Source: CALGFI01 sp963786805 (GTDB taxonomy: Bacteria > Actinomycetota > UBA4738 > HRBIN12). From it: 64,000 bases of DNA. How positions within the stretch are numbered: the stretch's first letter is position 1; every line of letters starts with the position of its first letter. Below are positions 7,495-15,495 of this stretch, piece after piece. The DNA is taken from contig CAWBAK010000007.1 of the NCBI GenBank assembly GCA_963786805.1, forward strand, positions 248,001-312,000, in the 5' to 3' direction. The position numbers were made by a program, and so were the translations under genes. The notes below the pieces were generated by a model. That model searched no databases and was not told the DNA's origin. It saw only the letters and a list, made by a program, of their open reading frames with translations.

Positions 7495-9009
7495 GTGCTC
7501 CCGGTCGTGCCCGCCCGATCCACCCCCTTGATCGTCGCCTCCAACCGGGGACCGGTCACGTTCGAGCGCGGGACCGACGGCACGTTCGAACCGCATCGCG
7601 GCGCCGGTGGACTCGTGACGGCGCTGATCGGCGCGCTGCAGGACGCGGGTGGGCTCTGGGTCGCCGCCGCGATGTCCGACGGCGACCGGGAGATGGCCGC
7701 CGACTCGGACGACGGACGGATCGAGATGGGGCCCTTCGGAGGGTCCTACCGGCTCCGGTACATCGATATCCCGCCGGACGTCTACGACGGCTACTACAAC
7801 GGGATCTCGAACGGGGTCCTGTGGTTCGCCCATCACTACCTCTGGGACACGGTCCACTCGCCGGCGTTCGGCGACGAGGTGGACGCGGCATGGGCGCAGT
7901 ACGTCGAGGTGAACCGCCGGTTCGCACAGTGCCTGGCCGATGAAGGTGAACGAGCCGGAGGGGAACCCGCCTATCTCGTGCAGGACTATCAGCTGGCGCT
8001 CGTCCCCCGGTTCCTGCGCGAGCTTCGGCCGCAGTCGATGATCGCGCACTTCTCGCACACCTCGATGGCTGGTCCCACGTACTTCCGGATGCTGCCGACC
8101 GACATCCGCCAGCAACTGCTCCAGGGGATGCTCGGCGCGGACGTCCTGGGGTTCCACTCCCCGGCCTGGGCGGAGAACTTCATGCTCTCCGCCCGGCAGC
8201 TCTCCGGCACCCGCGTCGATCTCGCGCGTTCCCGGATCCACTCCGAGGGCCGGGACGTCGCCGTTCGGATCCACCCGATCTCGGTCGACGGCCGGGCGAT
8301 GCGCGAGAGCGCCTCGACGACCGAGGTCCGCGACCTCCGCGGGGAGCTCAGCCGCTGGCGCGGCGATGCGCGACTCATCCTGCGGGTCGACAGGCTCGAG
8401 CTCACGAAGAACATCGTCCGGGGCTTCCGCGCCTACGAGCTCCTGCTGAAGCGGGACCCGTCCTGGCGTGGGCGGGTGAGATTCCTCGCGTTGCTCTCCC
8501 CGTCACGGATGCACGTGCCCGAGTACCGGGAGTACGCGGAGGAGAGCCTCGCGGAGGCCGAGCGGATCAACGGCGAGCTCGGGGAAGACGGGTGGTCACC
8601 GATCGAGGTCCGGTTGCGTGAGGACTACCCGGGTGCGCTCGCCGCGTACGGGCTCTACGACGTCCTGTTCGTGAACCCGGTGATCGACGGGATGAACCTC
8701 GTGGCGATGGAGGGGCCGTTGCTGAACCGCCACCAGGGGGTCCTGGTGCTGTCGCGCAACGCGGGAGCGTTCGGGCGGCTCGGCCGCTACGCCGTGGGCG
8801 TGAACCCCTTCGACCTCGACGAGATGTGCGACGCCCTCCGGACCGCGCTCGAGATGCCGATGGACGAGCGCACACGGCGGGCCCGAGGCCTGTCGCGGCT
8901 GGTGCTCTCCAACCCTCCCGCTCGATGGGTCGGTTCGCAGCTCGACGACCTGGAGCGCGCGCGACGGCGGTCGGAGCTTCGCGCCGCGGCCGGCCCTCAG
9001 ACGAGCTGA
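7495..9009 (+). CDS. otsA: Trehalose-6-phosphate synthase (GT20)
   Basis: Glycosyltransferase family 20 enzyme joining a nucleotide-activated glucose to glucose-6-phosphate to form trehalose-6-phosphate, the first step of the OtsAB pathway for osmotic and desiccation protection. The 504-residue product has the N-terminal SNRGPVTF motif, the HFSHTSMAGPTYFRML active-site region and the C-terminal nucleotide-sugar segment NPVIDGMNLVAMEG. Most homologues have lysine where this last motif has methionine (AKEG becoming AMEG), which may alter donor contacts. It starts at GTG with an apparently leaderless promoter. The phosphatase otsB lies convergently and overlaps its 3' end by 13 bases. Confidence 0.93.
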   Translation: MLPVVPARSTPLIVASNRGPVTFERGTDGTFEPHRGAGGLVTALIGALQDAGGLWVAAAMSDGDREMAADSDDGRIEMGPFGGSYRLRYIDIPPDVYDGYYNGISNGVLWFAHHYLWDTVHSPAFGDEVDAAWAQYVEVNRRFAQCLADEGERAGGEPAYLVQDYQLALVPRFLRELRPQSMIAHFSHTSMAGPTYFRMLPTDIRQQLLQGMLGADVLGFHSPAWAENFMLSARQLSGTRVDLARSRIHSEGRDVAVRIHPISVDGRAMRESASTTEVRDLRGELSRWRGDARLILRVDRLELTKNIVRGFRAYELLLKRDPSWRGRVRFLALLSPSRMHVPEYREYAEESLAEAERINGELGEDGWSPIEVRLREDYPGALAAYGLYDVLFVNPVIDGMNLVAMEGPLLNRHQGVLVLSRNAGAFGRLGRYAVGVNPFDLDEMCDALRTALEMPMDERTRRARGLSRLVLSNPPARWVGSQLDDLERARRRSELRAAAGPQTS

Positions 9010-9782
9010 CGCAAGAACGCGACGAGCCCGCCGGGACCGTCGACCGCGACATCGGCCGCGTCCAGGAGCGCCTCCGGCGTCTCGGCGCCGCGGACGGCGA
9101 CCTTCACCGTCGTGACCCCCTCTCGAGTCAGTCGATCGAGCGCCGCGAACGCGTCGAGATCGGCGTGATCGTCCCCGGCGTACAGAACTGCCTGCAGCGC
9201 GTGCTCGCCGGCGAGCCGTTCGACGGCTCCGCCTTTCAGCGGACGATCGGGTGGGACGAGCTCGAGCACCATCTTGCCCTCGATGAGGCGGAGTCCGCCG
9301 TCCGTCGCAACCGGTTGCAGGGCAACGAGAAGCGCGGCACGTGCCGCCACCGGGTCGGGAGCCTGCCGGTAGTGCACGGCGATCGACGAACCCTTGTCCT
9401 CGACCCAGGCCCCAGGGACCACCGACGAGGCCGACCGCACCAGTGGCGCGACGACCGCGACGAGCTCGGGCGTCTCATCCTCGAACTCGAGCCCGTACAG
9501 CCCGAAGTAGCGAAGGTGCGGCACGTTCAGGAGCGCGGCCACCTCCTCGGAGCGCCGTCCAGTGACGATGCCGACCAAGCGGTAACTCCCCGCGAGCGCG
9601 CCGAGGACCTCTCGAGCGCCGTCGGCGGGACGAGCGAGCTCGGGGCGAGCGACGATCTCGGAGAGCGATCCGTCGAAGTCCAGCAGGATCCCGGTGGAGG
9701 AGGCGCGCTCGCGGAGCGCCTCGAGATCAGGCGACGAGATCGGCGTAGTCGTTGCCGAGGTAGATCGCGACCTGGACCGCAC
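8997..9782 (-). CDS. otsB: Trehalose-6-phosphate phosphatase
   Basis: HAD-superfamily phosphatase that removes phosphate from trehalose-6-phosphate, completing trehalose synthesis with the convergent otsA. Visible HAD motifs are LDFDGSLSEI (nucleophile aspartate), the GIVTGRR segment and GDDHADLDAF near the C-terminus. The N-terminus overlaps the end of the upstream LytR_C gene; GTG at 9782 is the nearest plausible start (261 residues, family range), and the frame remains open further upstream to an ATG at 9827. The two pathway genes being convergent rather than in one operon is unusual but not rare. Confidence 0.9.
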   Translation of the reverse strand: MRSRSRSTSATTTPISSPDLEALRERASSTGILLDFDGSLSEIVARPELARPADGAREVLGALAGSYRLVGIVTGRRSEEVAALLNVPHLRYFGLYGLEFEDETPELVAVVAPLVRSASSVVPGAWVEDKGSSIAVHYRQAPDPVAARAALLVALQPVATDGGLRLIEGKMVLELVPPDRPLKGGAVERLAGEHALQAVLYAGDDHADLDAFAALDRLTREGVTTVKVAVRGAETPEALLDAADVAVDGPGGLVAFLRQLV

Positions 9783-10281
9783 GATCGACGTCGGAGCCGG
9801 CTTGGAGCTTTGCCACCCGCACGTCATCCAGGTCCCCGAAGAAGTCGTTCGCGAGGAACTCCGCCTCGACCTTGTCGTCGGCGGAGCGGTAGTAGATCGT
9901 CGTCACGTCGACCGTCGCGGGGGCATCGTCGACCGGCTGAGCCTCCTCATAGCCGTACTCGTCGATGAGCGCCGTCAGCGTGTCGCCGGCGAGACCGCTC
10001 ACGCCCGCCCCGTTGAACACGGCGATCCTCGTGCCGGCGACCGTCGGGCTCGGTACCGGATCCGGCTCGGTGGTCTCGGTCGGCGACGGGGAAGGCGATT
10101 CGGAGACGACGGGGCCGCCGTCCGGCACCGCGCCGGTGCCGCCGCCCTGCGCCTCGGGGAACGCCTGATTGATCAACAGGACGCCGCCCACCGCAAGGGC
10201 AACGATGATCGCGAACCTGAGTGTGCTGGCAGCCACGGAGAGGAAATAGCTCCTGCTCGTCGGGGGTTCGTGCCGGCCCAT
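9727..10281 (-). CDS. Membrane-anchored LytR C-terminal-domain protein
   Basis: A single-pass protein with a short cytoplasmic N-terminus, one membrane helix (about residues 20-42, STLRFAIIVALAVGGVLL), a Ser/Pro/Thr-rich linker and an external LytR_C domain containing VAVFNGAGVSGLAG-like sequence (here IAVFNGAGVSGLAG) and the IYYRSADDKVEAEFLA segment. LytR_C domains occur alone or behind LCP cell-wall ligases; the function is unknown. The ATG chosen lies one base after the stop of the DUF3263 gene, an upstream in-frame ATG at 10308 is possible, and the 3' end overlaps otsB. Confidence 0.82.
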   Translation of the reverse strand: MGRHEPPTSRSYFLSVAASTLRFAIIVALAVGGVLLINQAFPEAQGGGTGAVPDGGPVVSESPSPSPTETTEPDPVPSPTVAGTRIAVFNGAGVSGLAGDTLTALIDEYGYEEAQPVDDAPATVDVTTIYYRSADDKVEAEFLANDFFGDLDDVRVAKLQAGSDVDRAVQVAIYLGNDYADLVA

Positions 10282-10282
10282 C

Positions 10283-10528
10283 CTACCCGCGAGGGCCGGA
10301 TCGCCCAAGCCGCTCTGCCAGGCGCGCGTGCCTGCGCGTGTCGCGGAGACGGCGGAGGCGGCGGACCAGGACCGGGTCGTACGCGAGGGCGTCGGGCGAA
10401 TCGACCGCTCGGACCAGGAGCTGGTGATAGCGGGTCGGCGTCAGACCCCACCGCTCGCGGATCTCGCGGGCCTTCGAGCGTCCTCCGCGCGGCCCCGAGC
10501 GCTCGAAGTCGAGCAGCTCACTCGTCAT
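10283..10528 (-). CDS. DUF3263 small DNA-binding-like protein
   Basis: An 81-residue basic protein of the actinobacterial DUF3263 family. The core KAREIRERWGLTPTRYHQLL resembles a helix-turn-helix, followed by AYDPVLVRRLRRLRDTR, the family signature. It probably binds nucleic acid; no target is known. It sits between gdh and the LytR_C gene, whose start follows its stop after one base, so these two are coupled. Confidence 0.85.
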   Translation of the reverse strand: MTSELLDFERSGPRGGRSKAREIRERWGLTPTRYHQLLVRAVDSPDALAYDPVLVRRLRRLRDTRRHARLAERLGRSGPRG

Positions 10529-10620
10529 CGGGTCGGGCGATCTGGAGGCCGATCGGGAAGAGGCATCGCCGAGCACACGCACGCGACCAGGGTAGCAACG
10601 AGCTCCGACGCGGGGCCCGC

Positions 10621-13600
10621 TCAGCCGGCCAGGGCGCGGATCTGCCGCACCGCGACCGTGAGGGAAGCGAGGTCGCTGGCCTCCTCGAGCGCGAGGCCCC
10701 GCATGAACCGCCCGAGTCGCTTGGCGGCATCGGCGTTCCGGGTCATCAGCGCCTCCACAGCCTGGTCCGCCGTTCCGCCCTCGGACTGTGCGAGCGCCAG
10801 CTCGGCCATCCGGCGGCGCGCCGTGAGCAGGTCGTCCTCGATGGCCTGGACCGCCCATCGATGCCACCGCGTTCCCGTTGGAACCTCGGCGAGCCGGCCC
10901 TCGAGCCAGTCGATGAACGCACCGTCGCCGACGAGGAAGAACGCGCGCGTGACCTCTTCGACGGATCGCCCGGTGTCGGTCGCGACGCTCACGACGTTCG
11001 GGCCGTGCACGAGGAACGGCAAGATCACGTGGCGCCTCGCCAGGTCCTCGGGCACCCCGCGGTCCATGAGGCTCCACGCCTCTCGCTCCCGTTGCTGGCG
11101 CCAGGATTCCGGCGCGGCGGCCGTGACCGCGTCGGCGAAGCGACGGAACAGCTCCTGGTGCGCTTCGATCGCGCGGCCGAGCTGGCCGGGCGCGTTCTGC
11201 AGGTACCAGCGCGCGGTCACCTCGACCAGCCGGTCCACGCCAGCCATCAGCTCGTCCAGCAGCGCGGGGGTGAATGACCCGACGAGGGACTCGATCGCAT
11301 CCCAGCGGCCGACGGCACCGGTGACGTCGCGCGCGATGCGGTAGGCCCGAACGACGTCTCCGGCCTCGGCTCCCGTTTCGGATACCAGTCGGGAAACGAA
11401 CGTGATCCCCTGAGAGTTGACGACGTCGTTCGCGACGATCGTCGCGATGAGCTCGCGGCGCAGCGGGTGCTCGGGCAACAGGTCGCCGAACCTTTCCACG
11501 ACCTCCTTCGGGAAATACGCCCGAAGGTCTTGCTCCAGATACTTCGAGTCCGGAAGCGCCGACCCGAGCAGCGAACTGGTCAGACTCATCTTCGCGTACG
11601 CGAGGAGGACGGCAAGCTCGGGGCGCGCCATGCCGCGACCCGCGCGGCGGCGCTCGGCCATCTCCTCGCCCGACGGGAGTCCCTCGAGCCCTCGGTCCAG
11701 GAGTCCCTGCGCCTCCAGCGACTGCATCAGGTCCTCGTATGCCTCCATGCGGTGAGGCGACTGCTCGCTCTCCTGGGACAGGATCTGCGCCTGTAGGAAG
11801 TTGTCGTAGAGGACGTGACGGACGACGTCCTGCTCGACCTGTGGCAGCAGGACGTTCCGCTCCGCGAGCGCGAGCTGGCCGCGTTGCACCGCAAGGCCGA
11901 GGAGGATCTTCAGGTTCACCTCGTGGTCGGAGCAGTCCACCCCGCCGGAGTTGTCGATGAAGTCGGTGTTGATCCGGCCACCGCCCAGCGCGTACTCCAC
12001 CCGTCCACGCTGCGTGAAGCCGAGGTTGCCTCCCTCGGCCACCACGCGAGCCCGCAACTCGTCGCCGTTCACGCGGAGGGTGTCGTTGACTCGGTCGCCG
12101 GCGTCCGCGTTCGTCTCGGTGGAGGCCTTGACGTAGGTCCCGATGCCGCCGTTGTAGAGCAGGTCGACCGGCGCTCGCAAGATCGCCGAGATCAACCCGT
12201 CGGGCGTGAGCTCCTCCGCCTCGATCCCGAGCGCCAACCGCGCCTCGGGCGAGATGGGGATCGACTTGGCGGTGCGCGGCCATACGCCGCCGCCGGGCGA
12301 GATCTTCGACCGGTCGTAATCGTCCCAGCTGGAGCCGGCCAGCTCGAACAGGCGGAGCCGCTCGGCGTAGCCGGAGGCGGGGCTCGGGGCCGGGTCGACG
12401 AACACGTGCCGGTGATCGAACGCAGCGACGAGGCAGATCTGCTCTGACTGGAGCATCCCGTTGCCGAACACGTCACCCGACATGTCGCCGATCCCCACGA
12501 CGGTGAACGGCTCGTTCGTGACGTCGGTGCCGATCTCGCGGAAATGCCGCTTCACGGACTCCCACGCGCCGCGCGCCGTGATCGCCAGCTTCTTGTGGTC
12601 GTAGCCGGCCGAGCCTCCCGACGCGAAGGCGTCTCCGAGCCAGAAGCCGTGCTCGGCGGCGACCGCGTTCGCCGTGTCGGAGAACGCGGCCGTGCCCTTG
12701 TCCGCCGCGACGACGAGGTACGGGTCGTCCTCATCGTGGACGATCACGTGCTCGGGGTGCACGACGCGACCGTCGTGCAGGTTGTCCGTGACGTCGAGCA
12801 TCCCGTGCATGAACGTGACGTACGCCCGCGTCACCTCTTCCTTCAACGCCTTCGGATCGGCGATCTGGCGCTTCAACACGAAGCCACCCTTGGAACCGGT
12901 CGGGACGATCACGGCGTTCTTGACCATCTGGGCTTTCATCAGGCCGAGGACCTCGGTGCGGTAGTCCTGACGCCGGTCGGACCACCGGATCCCGCCGCGG
13001 GCGACCTTGCCGCCGCGCAGGTGCACCGCCTCCATCTCGGTCGAGTAGACGAAGATCTCGTAAAGCGGGGTCGGCCTCGGCATCTCGGGCACGGAGGCCG
13101 AGTGGAACTTGAAGGACAGCGAGGTACCGCCCGGCTTGTAGGCGTTCGTGCGAACGGTGGCGTCGATCACGCCGAGCGCGTTGCGAAGGATCCGGTCCTG
13201 TTCGAGGGACTTCACCGCGTCGAGATCCGCGAGGATCTGGGATCGGATCGCGTCCAGCACCTCGGGGTCGCGTGGGCCGGAGGGGTCGAACTTCGTTTCG
13301 AACAGGTGGATCAGCGCCGCCGCGATGTGTGGGTGCGCCGCGAACGCGTCGTTCTTGTACTCGACCGGGAAGCTGGCGTTCACGCGATGGTGGTACTTGC
13401 GATACGCCCGCAGGATCTGGACCTGCCGCCAGTCGAGGGCGGCCGTTACGACGAGCCGGTTCAAGGAGTCGGATTCGCTCTCCCCCTTCCAGACCGCCAC
13501 GATGGCGTCGGCGATCCTTCCTCCGATCTCCTCCACGTCGAGCGGTCGCTGGTCCGCCCCGAGGACGCCGAAGTCGTGCAGGTGGCGGTCGTCGTCGCCG

Positions 13601-15417
13601 AGAAGGGTCGTCGGCCACTCCTCGACGACGCGCAGGCCGAGCGACTCGAGCGTGGGAACGAAGTCCGACAGCTGGATCTTCCCGCCGACCTTGTAGAGCC
13701 GGACGCGCGTGAGCGTTTCTCCGTCCTGGGTCTGGTTGCCGAGGCCGACGACGAAGGCGTTGTCGCCGCGCTCGAGCTCCTCGAAATGCAGGATGTCCTC
13801 GGCCGCCAGGTCCACGCTCGTCGAGCTCTTGTAGTAGTCGGGGAAGCGATGAGCCCAGCGGTCGAACAGGACGTGCGCACCGGTGTCGCCGTGGAGTTCG
13901 ATGAGGCGCTCGAGGAGCCGGTCGTCCCAGGTCCGCGCGATCTCGATCACCTCTCGCTCGAGCTCGCCGAACGGCACGTCGGGGATCTCGCCGATCGCGA
14001 CGTGCACGGTGTAGTGCAGCTGCGCGAGCCCGCTCTCCCCGAACCGGAGGTGCTCGTCGATCGAGGACCCCTTGAATCGGCGGACGAACAGCTCTCGCAG
14101 TCGCTGGCCGACTTCGGGGTTGTAGCGGTCGCGGGGAAGGGCCACCAGCAGTGAGACGCTCCGGCCGTAGAGGTCGCGCCGGGCGAACAGGCGTACGTGC
14201 TGCTGCTCCTGCAAGTGGAGAAGGCCCATCACCTGGATGCGGAGCTCGGCGGTCGATGCGGCGAACAGCTCGTCCTTCGGGAAGCTCTCGAAGATCGAGA
14301 CGACGGCCTTGTGGTCGTGCGATCCCTCGAACAGGTCTTCTGCCTCGACGATCTGGCGGAGCTTGCGGTTGAGCAGCGGCGTCTTGCCGGCCGGCTCCAT
14401 GTAGGCCTTCGAGGTGAACAGGCCGACCATCCGCGCCTCGCCGACGATCCGTCCGTCCGGTGAGACCCGCCGCACGCCGATGTAGTCCATCCTCGCCCGG
14501 CGGTGCACGGTCGAGGGCCGGTTCGTCTTCGAGTAGATCAGCAGGTCGCCGCCCTCGATCCGGCCTCGGAGGTTCGGCTCGATCGTCGAAAGGGGCACGG
14601 GCTTCTCGTACGCGGACCATCCGCCCTTCGAGAGGATGCCGAGGGCGCTGTCCTGCACGGTCGCGAGCGCACGGCCCTCGGGCAGGTCGACGAGCTCGTA
14701 CTCGCGATACCCGAGGAAGATGAAGTTGAGATCGAGCAGCCATTCGAGGAACGCGACCGTCTCCTCGACCTCGTCCTGTCCGTACAGCGTTCCGCCCGCC
14801 TTGGCGATCTCGATCATCCCGTTGACGGCGTCCTTCATCGCATCGAAATCGCGGACCGCCAGGTGGACGTCGCCGAGGATGCGGCGGATCGAGGACTCGA
14901 GGTCCGCCATCTCCGATCCGGGGAGCCGGCGGTCGATCTCGAAGTGCATGACGGACTCGTGGCTCCGGGCTTCGCGGACATGCAGGACCCGCTCGATGCG
15001 CCCGTCCGGACCGCGCTCGGTGCCGATGACGGGGTGGATCACCCGGCGGAAGCCGAGGCCGCGCGCGTCGAGCTCCTCGTTCACCGAATCGAACAGGAAG
15101 GGGGCGTCGAGCGTGTTCGTCTCGAGGACGGTGCCGATGGTCTCGTACCCGTCCTCGGCCCGGGACGGGTTGAACACCCGGACGGCGACCTCGTCCTTGC
15201 GACGACCGTCCGCGAGCCGGAAGGCCCCCAGCACGAGCCCCAGGAGCTCGTCGGGCCCCAGGTCGGCGAGGTCGGCGGGCGACAGGCGCCGCGTGAAGGC
15301 GCTCGCGAAGGCGGCGACGGCATCGGCCTGGTCGGCGGGCACCTGGGACGGGATGCGCTCGACCAGCTGGTCCAGCAGGGTCCGCTGTTCCCGCGCGGCT
15401 TCATCCGTCGCGCTCAC
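10621..15417 (-). CDS. gdh: NAD-specific glutamate dehydrogenase, large type
   Basis: Catabolic GDH of the 180-kDa class converting glutamate and NAD to 2-oxoglutarate, ammonia and NADH in the cytosol. The 1598-residue product has the long N-terminal regulatory region typical of actinobacterial and proteobacterial GDH2 enzymes, and a C-terminal catalytic half with the lysine-bearing PTGSKGGFVLKRQ, AADKGTAAFSDTAN, and the GVGDMSGDVFGN-like IGIGDMSGDVFGN segment (here VGIGDMSGDVFGNG). The reading frame extends further upstream, but GTG at 15417 gives the family length and is preceded at six bases by TACGAT, indicating a leaderless start. The divergent histidine kinase begins 79 bases away. Confidence 0.94.
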   Translation of the reverse strand: MSATDEAAREQRTLLDQLVERIPSQVPADQADAVAAFASAFTRRLSPADLADLGPDELLGLVLGAFRLADGRRKDEVAVRVFNPSRAEDGYETIGTVLETNTLDAPFLFDSVNEELDARGLGFRRVIHPVIGTERGPDGRIERVLHVREARSHESVMHFEIDRRLPGSEMADLESSIRRILGDVHLAVRDFDAMKDAVNGMIEIAKAGGTLYGQDEVEETVAFLEWLLDLNFIFLGYREYELVDLPEGRALATVQDSALGILSKGGWSAYEKPVPLSTIEPNLRGRIEGGDLLIYSKTNRPSTVHRRARMDYIGVRRVSPDGRIVGEARMVGLFTSKAYMEPAGKTPLLNRKLRQIVEAEDLFEGSHDHKAVVSIFESFPKDELFAASTAELRIQVMGLLHLQEQQHVRLFARRDLYGRSVSLLVALPRDRYNPEVGQRLRELFVRRFKGSSIDEHLRFGESGLAQLHYTVHVAIGEIPDVPFGELEREVIEIARTWDDRLLERLIELHGDTGAHVLFDRWAHRFPDYYKSSTSVDLAAEDILHFEELERGDNAFVVGLGNQTQDGETLTRVRLYKVGGKIQLSDFVPTLESLGLRVVEEWPTTLLGDDDRHLHDFGVLGADQRPLDVEEIGGRIADAIVAVWKGESESDSLNRLVVTAALDWRQVQILRAYRKYHHRVNASFPVEYKNDAFAAHPHIAAALIHLFETKFDPSGPRDPEVLDAIRSQILADLDAVKSLEQDRILRNALGVIDATVRTNAYKPGGTSLSFKFHSASVPEMPRPTPLYEIFVYSTEMEAVHLRGGKVARGGIRWSDRRQDYRTEVLGLMKAQMVKNAVIVPTGSKGGFVLKRQIADPKALKEEVTRAYVTFMHGMLDVTDNLHDGRVVHPEHVIVHDEDDPYLVVAADKGTAAFSDTANAVAAEHGFWLGDAFASGGSAGYDHKKLAITARGAWESVKRHFREIGTDVTNEPFTVVGIGDMSGDVFGNGMLQSEQICLVAAFDHRHVFVDPAPSPASGYAERLRLFELAGSSWDDYDRSKISPGGGVWPRTAKSIPISPEARLALGIEAEELTPDGLISAILRAPVDLLYNGGIGTYVKASTETNADAGDRVNDTLRVNGDELRARVVAEGGNLGFTQRGRVEYALGGGRINTDFIDNSGGVDCSDHEVNLKILLGLAVQRGQLALAERNVLLPQVEQDVVRHVLYDNFLQAQILSQESEQSPHRMEAYEDLMQSLEAQGLLDRGLEGLPSGEEMAERRRAGRGMARPELAVLLAYAKMSLTSSLLGSALPDSKYLEQDLRAYFPKEVVERFGDLLPEHPLRRELIATIVANDVVNSQGITFVSRLVSETGAEAGDVVRAYRIARDVTGAVGRWDAIESLVGSFTPALLDELMAGVDRLVEVTARWYLQNAPGQLGRAIEAHQELFRRFADAVTAAAPESWRQQREREAWSLMDRGVPEDLARRHVILPFLVHGPNVVSVATDTGRSVEEVTRAFFLVGDGAFIDWLEGRLAEVPTGTRWHRWAVQAIEDDLLTARRRMAELALAQSEGGTADQAVEALMTRNADAAKRLGRFMRGLALEEASDLASLTVAVRQIRALAG

Positions 15418-15429
15418 GGCTCCATCGTA
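15418..15429 (-). promoter_or_regulatory. Putative leaderless -10 box for gdh
   Basis: TACGAT on the minus strand, six bases before the GTG start of gdh, with no Shine-Dalgarno sequence between. Confidence 0.55.
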
Positions 15430-15495
15430 CCTGTGAGCGGGAACCGCCCTGCGACCTGCGGCTTTATCCCGAGACCGGACAAGCCGAGTGAGAAG

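Noticed and set aside
12544..14154. 536-residue open frame antisense to the NAD-glutamate dehydrogenase gene
   Set aside because: Shadow of the gdh codon pattern; no start signal or recognisable domain.
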